Shown in pieces: positions 9,517-18,130 of a DNA stretch of 64,000 nt (position 1 is the first letter of the stretch; every line of letters starts with the position of its first letter). The notes under the pieces were generated by a model. That model was not told the origin of the DNA. It made no database searches and was given only the letters and a program-made list of their open reading frames with translations. The translations under genes were made by a program, and so were the position numbers. The stretch is from assembly GCF_000350225.1 (NCBI RefSeq), contig NW_005179120.1, forward strand, positions 404,060 to 468,059. Direction: 5' to 3'. Source of the DNA: Chondrus crispus. Lineage: Eukaryota > Rhodophyta > Florideophyceae > Gigartinales > Gigartinaceae.

Positions 9517-12285
9517 TCACATTGACTTGCTCGATGCTCTTTTGATCCGCCTTGAGCCTTGAAGAACCTCGTTCTCTAGAAGACCTCTCTGCATGATTCC
9601 GTTAAGAATCTTGAACATCTCCAAGTTTCTCTTCGTTAATGCGTCAGCAGGGTTTTGCGTACCGCTTACCCATTGCACGACTGATATTTATCCGTTCTCG
9701 AAAGAGTCCCTCATCCTTGCCACTGTCGGCCTCAACCGGTAGTCTGCGCCTTCATGCAGGGTGGTCACGGTGGAGTGCAACCCGTGTGAGTCCACCGTCA
9801 GCACGAAGGGAAGCTTGACCGTGGCGGTGTGGAGAGATTGCAGGCTCTCCGCCATTAGCGAGCCTCTGTCTGATGAGGTTGCAGCGGCGAGCATCTCCGC
9901 CCCCATGGAAGAAAAAGCTACACGCTTCTGCTTGCAACTGATCCAGTCAAGGACATGATGGATCCCCACACCCCCTGCTGGCAGGTATAGACCGGAGACA
10001 TATCCTGTCTGCCCATATGAGGAGCTACCTTGACTGGCATCGGAGAAAGCGAGGTAGGAAGGATTCAATAGAGACGACGGCGTGTGGAATGAGAGGATCG
10101 GCGAAAGTGCTTTGATCTCAGCAAGCAGCTTGTTCCCATTTATGAGGTCGGCCACCTTCAAGCGCCCAACAGCTTGCTGAAGGTAGCTAGCGGCGAAAGC
10201 CGCTTGTGGGAGAATGCCGTGTCAGAGGAAGTTAAGACTTCCAGCAAGAGCTTGATACGCTGTCAACTCTGAAGCTGTGCCCTTGTCTTGGTTCTGTCTT
10301 CTCCTTTCCTTTGACACTTCGATTGGAAGAATTTTGTCCACGTACTCCTGCATGTTAATGCTCACCGAGCCACAAGGCTCTTGGTGGATATGAAGACGAA
10401 TGAAAACCAAGTCCTTATTCGCAACGTAGCGTCCGACAATGAACCTGCGGGATATGGCTTTGTGAAATTGGTGAATGAGGGGAAGGACACCAACTACAAG
10501 GAAGTCATCGACAACCTTTGCCACAAGGAGGTCAATCGATCCCGCGGGATTGTATTTAACAAAGAGTTGGAGAAGACCCGGCACTTGCGCGAATCCTGGA
10601 GTGGACATCCATTCTTCGGCAACAAGTTGCCATAGGCGTCCGGATTCGACAATCCCGTATGCAGGCTTGAGGATCTTCCAGACTGTGCGAGCGCACGAGG
10701 CCCAGCCTTTAGATGGTCTGACATATATGTCTCTGGGAAACTGACCAGCCTGCAAGTAAGCTCCCTTGATGTCTATTGAAGCAATTGAGAAAGACATTAT
10801 CGCTGCAAGGGAGAGCACGATCCTAATGATTGGGAACTGAGCTGTAGCAGAGTCCTTGCGGACAAATTCCTTGTCTCGATCACTATTCCTGTGTGGGACA
10901 AGGCGACACTTCAGCTTCAGCTTTCCTCCTTCTCCGTCGGTCTTGACCTGAAAGAAATGGTGGGAGGAAATCACATTGGCATTTCGTGGAAGTTCCCCAT
11001 ACGGAACTTCTTTGTATGCCTCGGCTTGTGCGTAGTTCTCCTTCTCTTCGACTATTGCTTGGTCGACGATCCATTGCGGAGCAAATTGGAGTTTGAATTC
11101 CGAGGTGGGCTTGTTCCCAACCACATCTTGAATTTGTTGAAGGACCTTTTGCTTTGACGATGCAAGGTGAAAAGGCAGCTTCGAAGGAGCTATCACTGGA
11201 GTGTTGCCGATGTCTTTCTGGGGCTGTGGAGGCTCGTGTGTTGAGTTTAAATCGAAACTCCTGGTTGGAGCTGAGACTGGATACCGTGTTCCAAACAAGG
11301 AGTTACAGCGATTGACGGACTTTAGATTGACGTCGAGCAGAGAGTTGCTCAACCTCGTCGACTTTGAGGATGATAGTAAGCTCCTTGATGTCGAGTGGGA
11401 GGCCCACAGGGCCTCTTCTTCCCTGAACTCAGAGATGTCCGTCGGATCGCCGGGGGGCTCCAAGTCGGGGAGGCTGGCTTTATTCGCCGCTTCTCCCCGG
11501 CTTGCAGACGCTTCCGGTCTGTTTGGTCGCAACACGTCATCCAAATTCTGCACATCTTCTAACTCCGAGAAGATCGGGGGAGGTGCCGATGTTGGAGGGA
11601 ACATGCCTTCTTCAAAGTCCTCATCAATGACGGAGTACGACCGCGGGAATACGAAGTCCATGCCATCCAACTAAGCCAGTACAGGAGCGGACGGGGCTTT
11701 CCGGACATCCTCATATGCCGCCCTTATGGGCTTGCCAATATGGTCTTGTCGCCTTGAAAGGACAACGAAGTGAGACTGTGGGTTCCGCACGTAGGCGTGT
11801 TCCCACGATCCAACCTTGGGACCTCGCTTGAAGAAATACACAGGGTCATCACGTGATAGCTGATCAGCCTGAACCATTTGTGATGATGGGGACTTATCGA
11901 GAAGCCTCAAAGCTCTTCGTGCCACTTGCTCGTTATGCGCAGTGATGAGATCAGCAGACAGCTTGGCTGGGGGAACACCAACAAGCGACGGAGTGTAACT
12001 CCGAGTCATCTCGAATCTGCTTAGTGTCTTGCTTTCGTATAGAATCTTGCTGAGGTACACGGCACGTGAGACCACGTCTTTCCTTTCGACCGAGTCAACA
12101 ACGCACGCCGAAGAGTTTGACGCATCCTTCAGCAGACATTGGATTAGCACACGGACAATCGCATTCTTCCTCTCCACAACTCCGAATTTGTTATGACATC
12201 GGGCTGGACGGGGTCCAAAATGTATTGCGAAATACCTTTGGGCGTCGGCAAAACGGGAGTTGAAGAACTCGATGTCTCCCGATAT
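9517..12285 (-). pseudogene. Copia pol, C-terminal part: integrase end, RT, RNase H
   Basis: One minus-strand frame from 12285 down to the stop at 9517-9519 encodes the C-terminal half of a copia polyprotein. In order: the end of the integrase core (SGDIEFFNSRF, then GVVERKNAIVRVL carrying the catalytic Glu), a variable linker, RT (ASIDIKGAYLQ, then VVDDFLVVG in place of the usual YVDD box), and RNase H (SDASQGSS, AAATSSDRGS, WVSGTQNPADALTKR). In-frame stops lie at 11671-11673 (TAG), 10222-10224 (TGA) and 9688-9690 (TAA). Otherwise the frame is intact. It would copy the element RNA and integrate the cDNA. It joins the fragment 16726-17540 once the DNA transposon is removed. Confidence 0.87.
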
Positions 12286-12302
12286 CCCTAATGCCAGGAT
12301 TT

Positions 12303-12324
12303 TGTGATCAGTATACTGATCACA
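12303..12324. repeat. Subterminal 22-bp perfect palindrome
   Basis: The core GATCAGTATACTGATC (12306-12321) is extended by three complementary bases on each side into a perfect 22-bp palindrome. Further copies of the core lie at 12510-12525 (exact), 12537-12552 (one change), 16640-16655 (exact) and 16694-16709 (one change). All five are within 270 bp of an element end, as expected for transposase-binding sites. Confidence 0.85.
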
Positions 12325-12599
12325 GACTTTAAGCAACTCTAAGTTACCGGTATGTCAACTTTTTCTGAAACGTGCTACACGTGGGTCAAGAACAAGATTG
12401 TCTAATTGTCTCCAAGAAGTTTCAAGCTCGTCCTTGATAAATTGACGGAGAGAGATCGAACTATACTCACAGACTTCAGGCCACTTTCGAACCCCTCAAA
12501 TCTGCTTATGATCAGTATACTGATCCATACCGTAAGGATCAGTATACTGGTCATAGCGTGTTAACAGCGCCTTTTTGAACCAAGAGACAACTTTAATGA

Positions 12600-12905
12600 C
12601 TGCCACGCGCGCGTCTCCCAGCGAAGAGCCCCGCCGTCCCCGCGCGCGCGCGCCACTCGCCCTGCCCACTGCGCCGACGCCGCCGCGCCGCTGCCCGTCG
12701 TGCCGTGGCCGCCGCTTGGCGCGCCGCCGCGCACCCCCTCGCGCGGGGCAAATGGCGCACGCTGGCCGCCGTCCCGTCCCTCCGCCGACCGCGCTCCGGC
12801 GCCGGCGGGAAGCGGGTGCAGTCCGGCGCGGTGCCGGCGCCCTGTGGGCGCGCGCCCGCCCGCCCGCGCACTCTGCGCCGCGCCCGTGCCTCACGTGTAC
12901 CCGAG
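12600..12905. other. Extremely GC-rich block inside DNA transposon
   Basis: About 300 bp are nearly pure G and C, with many CGCG and GCCGCC runs, between AT-rich transposon sequence on both sides. Several frames are open on both strands only because stops are rare in such sequence; none looks like a protein. Its origin is unknown. Confidence 0.6.
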
Positions 12906-12990
12906 CTTGTCCAAGAGGCGGTAGTAGAGGGAGTTGGGCTGGACGGAGAACAGAAAGTGCTTGGTGACCAGTGCTCAGACCATGTTCTAA

Positions 12991-13479
12991 TTATTCACTT
13001 CTACGTCGACGACTAGCTGGCTGACTACTTCCCGCCCCCAGGGCCATTTGATTACTGGGACTAGGGCGCTTCCTTGACCGAATGCGTGTTACACGTGATA
13101 CTGGCTCGCTTGCGGTAATTGCATCCGTGCAGTCTTCACCCTCACCAGGACTGCTCGTAGTTTCTTGCAGTACGTTAGGAGCGTCGTGCTGAACTTGCTG
13201 TTCAACAAATTCATTTCCGCTTCCAGTATCCGGACTAGCCGACCGGGATGTAGGAGGAGGAGTAGACCGCAATGATAGATTCGCCGCAGTATGCCACAAA
13301 TGCCAACAACTCTTCCGTAGACCTGTATACGTTCGCAGGCAAAGGTGTACGTTACAGATAGTACAAGAAAATGAAGTTCGGTGCCCTCTATACCCAGACT
13401 TGTTCTGGCCGCACAATGCACAGTATAGAACTGTACGATTTTGTTTTGGTGTATGGCCCCTGACAGAAACTCGAAGCAT
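12991..13479 (-). CDS. Zinc-binding C-terminal segment of piggyBac-like transposase
   Basis: This 162-codon minus-strand frame lies just downstream of the main transposase ORF but in another frame. Near its start it has a Cys-rich module: CALC, then RT, then CTIC, then LC, then a final C followed by WH. That is the layout of the C-terminal zinc/RING-like finger of piggyBac transposases, which contacts the element ends. The rest is low-complexity Ser/Pro/Arg. It was probably once joined to the 13515-15596 protein, by a frameshift or an unrecognised intron between about 13480 and 13520. Separate expression is less likely. Confidence 0.55.
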   Translation of the reverse strand: MLRVSVRGHTPKQNRTVLYCALCGQNKSGYRGHRTSFSCTICNVHLCLRTYTGLRKSCWHLWHTAANLSLRSTPPPTSRSASPDTGSGNEFVEQQVQHDAPNVLQETTSSPGEGEDCTDAITASEPVSRVTRIRSRKRPSPSNQMALGAGSSQPASRRRRSE

Positions 13480-13514
13480 AGTTCCTTCAGGGCTTTTAAA
13501 GAAAGCAAGTCGAT

Positions 13515-15596
13515 TTATCTTCTTGAATGGGCGAGAGTAATTAGTCGATTCCTCTCAGGAACAGACACTACTTCACCTTCCACACAGTCATCTTTTTCTG
13601 CGAGTACCATGTTACATGCATGAACTAATAATTCTTGAGAGACGTCGAACATGAAATCTGCCGTCGATTGTACCTTATTCAGAAGGTTTCGGTAATGCTC
13701 CAGTGATCGAAATGTTTCTGCCGACTCGAGGAGGTCTTGTCGTCCATACATTCGGCAACCAAAAAAGGCGTTCACCGCCAACGTTTTAAGTATTTGAGAA
13801 ACTATTTTTTGCTCCCACTTGAAATGTGAAGTTGAGCTCCTTAAAATAGCTCTTTGTTGTGTCGCTCCATCGACACCACCTTTGGTCTTCGAATAAAAGC
13901 TTTGCGAGGCGTGCTTGAATAGTTTCAGAGGAACAAAAAATTCGTTCAACTTCACATAGTCATTGACAACTTTCCAGAATTTTAGCCTTGTCGATACTGT
14001 TTTCTTTTTGTCACTAGAAATAAACTTGGGTATGGTGGGGTTGTTTTCATGAGCCCATTGGACTATGGGTTCAACAGTAGAGATCAGTGCAGACCTGAAA
14101 GTGACGGCAAGAGGATCAGGGAATCTGATGATAACTGTGTACAAAATTCCGGACTCACCAGCCATAACGAAGACACAGTAGTGCACACTTAGAACAAGTA
14201 TTTGTTGCAAAATTTGCCCCATGTGTTCTTTCGAGATGTAATCTTTGAAAGAAGCGTCGCCAACGGTGCAGAAAACTGGGTCTAAAGACGAGAGAGATGC
14301 AGAGGAACCCAATGTAGATGCAGCAACACGTGTTTTGATCTCTACACAAGCAAAACTTTCATTTTCATCGTCAAAGAGATCAACTGTCTCGTCCCCAGCT
14401 TGCATTAAAAACGTTCTGTCCAGTACGGAGACTCCATCAGGAGAGCAGGCAAGGTAAGGATAGTCCTGTAAAGCAACCATGCCCACCTCAAAGACTCCTT
14501 TAATGAAAGGCATTGAACGTAAGGCACTAAGCACCGCCTGCTCGTTCGCACTTCCTCGCATCATAGCTTCTGTTGATAACTTGGAGCTGAACCACCCCTT
14601 CTCAAAAATGCTAAACCACTCTTCGTTTGTCCTGTACACCACGTCTTCTGCTGCCTGGAGACCAACAGCCTGTTTAACGAATTGGTTGCTCATCAGCACT
14701 AAGCCCGCATTTGTGCCGGTCACTCGGAACTGGCGTAACACAAACCAGTCTGCGCAGCGCTGCCCAGCAGTTAAGACGTTACAAGTGGCCCTTATGTAGT
14801 TCTCTGTCACGGCCTTCAAATAGTGTGCCTCTGGTTGTTCAGTTGGTCTCTTGCAGAACAAAGCATTACTTAAATTGTAACTTGCTTTAGGAACAGCCAC
14901 CCAAGTGTTTAAAGTTGCCTGAACGCTCTCTGGTACATGGTACATGAACCTTAGTACCTTACTGTATTTCTTAGTACCGTGTTCTCTGACAGCAATCGCT
15001 GTTATCCTGCGCTGTGCTGTCCTGCCACCAGACAATGGAACTGATTTTGTCGCAACAAATGCTACCGGCCCTAGTGTTGGTGCATCATTTATGATAAATG
15101 CCCTTCGTCGGTCATGAAGCACTGTTAGTAAATCTTCATGAGGCTCGTCGTTAAGAGTCGCAACTTCATCAGCGGAGACAACTTGAGCTGCCTCGTCGTC
15201 TTCATCTGAGTCAGACCTACGGGGATCTAGGCATGACGCTGCCACAAAAGGATGAATTCTCAACAAATGATCTGGCATTACAAACATTGACCCGACACCA
15301 AACTCAGACAGCAGTTTCATAAAAGATTCCTTCCCATACCCTCTGTCAGCTGTCACAATGCATCCACTCATAGCCTCTTCTCCTCTACCATCCATTAGAA
15401 CACTTAGCAACTTACGCACTGATGAAATTTGAGACTCCCCCAGACGACGAAATCGGATTGCAAGCACAATTCTAAAAAGGGCATCAGCCACAGCATCTGC
15501 AGAGTGCCCCTCCCGGTCGGCTTTCCGGGAACTCAGCATTTTGACCTGATTATCTGTCGCTCTAGTTCCATAAAGATCATCATCAAGGGTCGCCAA
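13515..15596 (-). CDS. piggyBac-like transposase fused to YqaJ-type exonuclease
   Basis: This is a 693-codon open frame. Residues about 1-125 look like the C-terminal half of a DDE transposase core (TLDDDLYGTRATDN, then TADRGYGKESF with Asp84, then MPDHLLRIHPFV). Residues about 290-425 match the YqaJ/lambda-exonuclease PD-(D/E)XK fold: TGTNAG near 293, Glu351 in GSANEQ, SPDG with Asp387, and EIKT with Glu419 and Lys421. The remainder is unassigned. The codon at 15596 is TTG, not a real start. The protein begins upstream in another frame (15583-15915), and the two frames meet at 15583-15596, so a one-base shift is likely. Transposase-YqaJ pairings are known in some eukaryotic DNA transposons; a single fused ORF is the notable point here. 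Similar proteins exist, from memory, in oomycetes. Confidence 0.65.
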   Translation of the reverse strand: MATLDDDLYGTRATDNQVKMLSSRKADREGHSADAVADALFRIVLAIRFRRLGESQISSVRKLLSVLMDGRGEEAMSGCIVTADRGYGKESFMKLLSEFGVGSMFVMPDHLLRIHPFVAASCLDPRRSDSDEDDEAAQVVSADEVATLNDEPHEDLLTVLHDRRRAFIINDAPTLGPVAFVATKSVPLSGGRTAQRRITAIAVREHGTKKYSKVLRFMYHVPESVQATLNTWVAVPKASYNLSNALFCKRPTEQPEAHYLKAVTENYIRATCNVLTAGQRCADWFVLRQFRVTGTNAGLVLMSNQFVKQAVGLQAAEDVVYRTNEEWFSIFEKGWFSSKLSTEAMMRGSANEQAVLSALRSMPFIKGVFEVGMVALQDYPYLACSPDGVSVLDRTFLMQAGDETVDLFDDENESFACVEIKTRVAASTLGSSASLSSLDPVFCTVGDASFKDYISKEHMGQILQQILVLSVHYCVFVMAGESGILYTVIIRFPDPLAVTFRSALISTVEPIVQWAHENNPTIPKFISSDKKKTVSTRLKFWKVVNDYVKLNEFFVPLKLFKHASQSFYSKTKGGVDGATQQRAILRSSTSHFKWEQKIVSQILKTLAVNAFFGCRMYGRQDLLESAETFRSLEHYRNLLNKVQSTADFMFDVSQELLVHACNMVLAEKDDCVEGEVVSVPERNRLITLAHSRR

Positions 15597-15915
15597 CAGT
15601 GTCAGGGGAGAAAAAAACTTTTCTTGTTTCGCGGAATGCCAGTGCTTCGAATTCAGACAAGTTTCTTGTCAGATCCCGCTGTGAATTCCAACTGATGGAT
15701 CCATCCTGACCCCTCCCAGTTAAAACGAACGCCTTCACATTGTCCGCGATGAAGCTTACCCTCTCTACAGAAGGTGGTAAGCAACCACTTTGCCGAAGAA
15801 TTGTAATGCTTTTGTCGAAACTGAAACCCGATGTGTGGGATAGGAGCAGTACGGAAACGTATCTGTACATGTCAGCGACAGTGATAAAATCGTCATTGTT
15901 ATTCATGCGTATCAT
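15583..15915 (-). pseudogene. Upstream part of the transposase, frameshifted
   Basis: This 110-codon minus-strand frame ends RKVFFSPDTV before running into a stop. The next frame takes up with ATLDDDLYG at the same place, so this is most simply the preceding part of the same transposase separated by a 1-nt indel. It is Leu/Ser/Phe-rich, with no motif I can name. Further upstream (15916-16070) another frame holds a Cys/His-containing stretch, suggesting more than one break in the N-terminal region. Confidence 0.5.
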
Positions 15916-16069
15916 TTCGTTGAGTCATTCGCACAGTTGATGTAGTAGACCATTCATAAAGAGTACCACAAAACCGCTTCTTGTGGGGGGTATTCCTCGC
16001 ACAGTACATTCCAGCTTCATTTTGTTGACTGCGGTACTGCAAAATAGTCTAGTTCGCTGCTGGATCACT

Positions 16070-16507
16070 TCATCCACGAACAGTTTTTCCATAACAATTG
16101 AAACACTCAGAATTTCTTATTGTCCAGCCATCACATGGTCGATCGCTTTCTGATCTTCTCAACCTACCCGGACCCCGCCCACGTCCTCTACCTCTTGCGC
16201 TTGCAGCTTCTGGTGTTCTTCTTCTTCGACCCCTGCCCCTAACGTTTGGTAACGCGGAACGCCCTCGACCATTCATGGGTTTAGAAGGCCTAAGTGGAAG
16301 GTCAACGGGGGAATCCGTTGCAAGCGATGAGGGATGAGAAACAGACACGACAGGCGCCCCATGTGGGTCTCCGATACCCACCAATTCATTCGTGATGGGT
16401 GCTGCTACCTCTGGACCAGAACCGTCGCCTGAGTTGAACTCAAAAGTCTCAGTGGCAACATCAGGAAAGGTGTTGAAAGAAGTGTTCACCATTTGGTCTG
16501 TGGTCAC
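16070..16507 (-). CDS. RG-rich N-terminal segment, probably transposase 5' part
   Basis: This 145-codon minus-strand frame starts 218 bp inside the right end of the DNA transposon. It has an acidic, Pro/Ser-rich first half, a dense Gly-Arg run (GRGRRRRTP...RGRGRGRGP), and a terminal CFNC. RG-rich disordered heads often precede transposase cores. It is either the first exon or frame of the transposase or a small separate protein. I do not recognise a family. Confidence 0.4.
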   Translation of the reverse strand: MTTDQMVNTSFNTFPDVATETFEFNSGDGSGPEVAAPITNELVGIGDPHGAPVVSVSHPSSLATDSPVDLPLRPSKPMNGRGRSALPNVRGRGRRRRTPEAASARGRGRGRGPGRLRRSESDRPCDGWTIRNSECFNCYGKTVRG

Positions 16508-16725
16508 CCGAATTTGAAGCTTGAAAGATGAGCTCCTTCAGGACTACCTTCGGATCACAGATTCAATCTGCTTTGACTGACAGTGAGTCTCGTTTGGGAT
16601 TTGGACGCCGCTCAATATGGTCTCCGGAAGGCCTCTTGTGATCAGTATACTGATCCTAAGAGGTGTAACGGTCAAAACCTGAAAATGGCTTACGATCAGT
16701 ATGCTGATCACAACTGGCATTAGGG

Positions 16726-17540
16726 GTATAATTGACGCTGCACCGTGAACGTTTATCCATGCGACTTCCAACTGCCAAACTACTTCGTCCATCTCACGGG
16801 TCTGCATCAGGGATGCTACTGAATACCCCGTATGGACATCCACCATGTGCAAAATGGGGGCGTTCTCAAACTCCGCACAGAAGAAGAAGTCGAGTTGGAC
16901 ATGGTTGTTGAACGAGGTGAGTATCTTCCCAAAGGATATCTTCCGCGATTGGAGTGGGCGGCCTGTTTCCTTGCAGGTAGTGCACTTCTCTACGGCTCTC
17001 TGAAGTGCTTGTTTTAGCACAGGAGTCATCACACCTCCTCGACGGCACAGCGTCACCATGTCTTCAAAGGCAAGGTGTGAATATCCATGAAGCCTGTTCG
17101 CGAAACGGCCGGCGATTCTGCCATATCGAAACCTTGCCTTCATGGTTACTGCCGGCAGGATGCTGGACGAATAGGAGACTTCCGTGGAGAAGAACGTCAC
17201 AAAGGAGGAGGTTTTGGGCGGTACGACTAGAAGGAACGTGCGAGACGCATCAGGGTCACTCGACATTGTAGGTTCGGTGTACGTCTTGAACGTGAGATGT
17301 TGTGGCGGGAGGTTTCTCACGCCTTTCGGAATAACCAAAAGGTTCTCCGTTCCAAGCTGGTACGGCCGGTGAAGGATCTCGTTACCCAGAAGCAGGATTC
17401 CTCTCCTCTCGTGACGTAGAACGGAATGTTTGCCTCCGTCCCACTCATGTCGGTCCCAAACCCCAATAGCGACCTCGGCGTCGCTAAAGTTCTTGCCATA
17501 TCCGTGCAAGAACGGTTCACAGTCCAGTCTTCGAAGTTTG
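16726..17540 (-). pseudogene. Copia protease remnant, GAG-pre-integrase and integrase start
   Basis: The minus strand here encodes the middle of the copia polyprotein. The zinc-binding pre-integrase region is HGYSHLAF with a following CTTC pair. The integrase core start has HVQLDFFF and HMVDVHTGYS, carrying the first catalytic Asp and its neighbours, and runs to WINVHGA, where the DNA transposon interrupts it. Nearer 17540, a different frame shows a damaged protease active site (NRSCTDMA where Asp-Ser/Thr-Gly is expected). At least one frameshift separates the two. The right edge is the outer gypsy, with the GTTTG duplication at 17536-17540. Confidence 0.8.
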
Positions 17541-18117
17541 TGTGGTATAACTACCTTCGTCCCGACCACTCGGAACGAAGGGGGTTAGAGGTGAGGGAGC
17601 ACGCGACGCTGGGTTACCCACGCGCGGATAAAAACCGTACGGATAGACTCGAAAAGAGGGAAGGCTCACGTGGCCGGTGACGCGCAGCCGGTCGGTGGTG
17701 TTATACCCGGACGGCCGGTCACGGGTTAGAAGCCCGAGCTAAAGGAAAACCGGAACGGTGTTAGCACTTAGCCGTAAAGGGAAGGGAGGCGAGTCTGCCT
17801 CCTCTTTACTGGGACGGGGCAGGTGCCCCCGGTCTTAACCCCTAAGTGGGACGCCAGGACACCTGTCCCGCTACAATAGCAGTTACTTACTGTATACCAG
17901 CTACTGTACACAATTAATAAATTTGTGCCATTAACTACTAATTACTATTTATGACCGTACGGATTACACACGTGTAGCTGGTGGAGTATTACTGTTCTCC
18001 GCACCGGCCACCAGCTGTAAATACAACTCCTTACGGTTGTGCTGGCGCTTACACCCGAGATCACTGTATGCCCGGGCAGCAGCAGTGGTGCCGTCGCCTC
18101 CGCGCAATTGTACTACA
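17541..18117 (-). repeat. Outer gypsy 3' LTR
   Basis: 577 bp, beginning TGTGGTATAACTACC and ending TTGTACTACA on the plus strand. It is nearly identical to 38994-39570. The differences lie in the first 130 bp and in the last 50 bp. Confidence 0.95.
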
Positions 18118-18130
18118 GACCCCCTTCCTT
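18118..18130 (-). other. Outer gypsy polypurine tract
   Basis: On the minus strand AAGGAAGGGGGTC directly precedes the TGTAG of the 3' LTR, the expected plus-strand primer site. Confidence 0.75.

Larger units (their letters stand above)
12286..16725 (-). mobile_element. DNA transposon with piggyBac-like transposase and YqaJ nuclease
   Basis: Terminal inverted repeats begin CCCTAATGCCAG (12286-12297, inverted at 16714-16725). They continue after 5-7 bp into a palindromic GATCAGTATACTGATC site on each side. The insertion splits the copia integrase. Flanks are ATAT on the left and GTAT on the right, consistent with a 4-bp duplication with one later change, or a 3-bp TAT duplication. Removing the element and one flank copy restores the copia frame. 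Termini starting CCC and a short duplication fit piggyBac-like elements, though the target here is not TTAA. The transposase ORF is long, but its N-terminal region is frameshifted. Confidence 0.85.

Noticed and set aside
12496-12967. Frames of 90-130 codons in the GC block
   Set aside because: They are open because the DNA is almost free of A and T. Residues are nearly all Ala, Arg, Pro and Gly.
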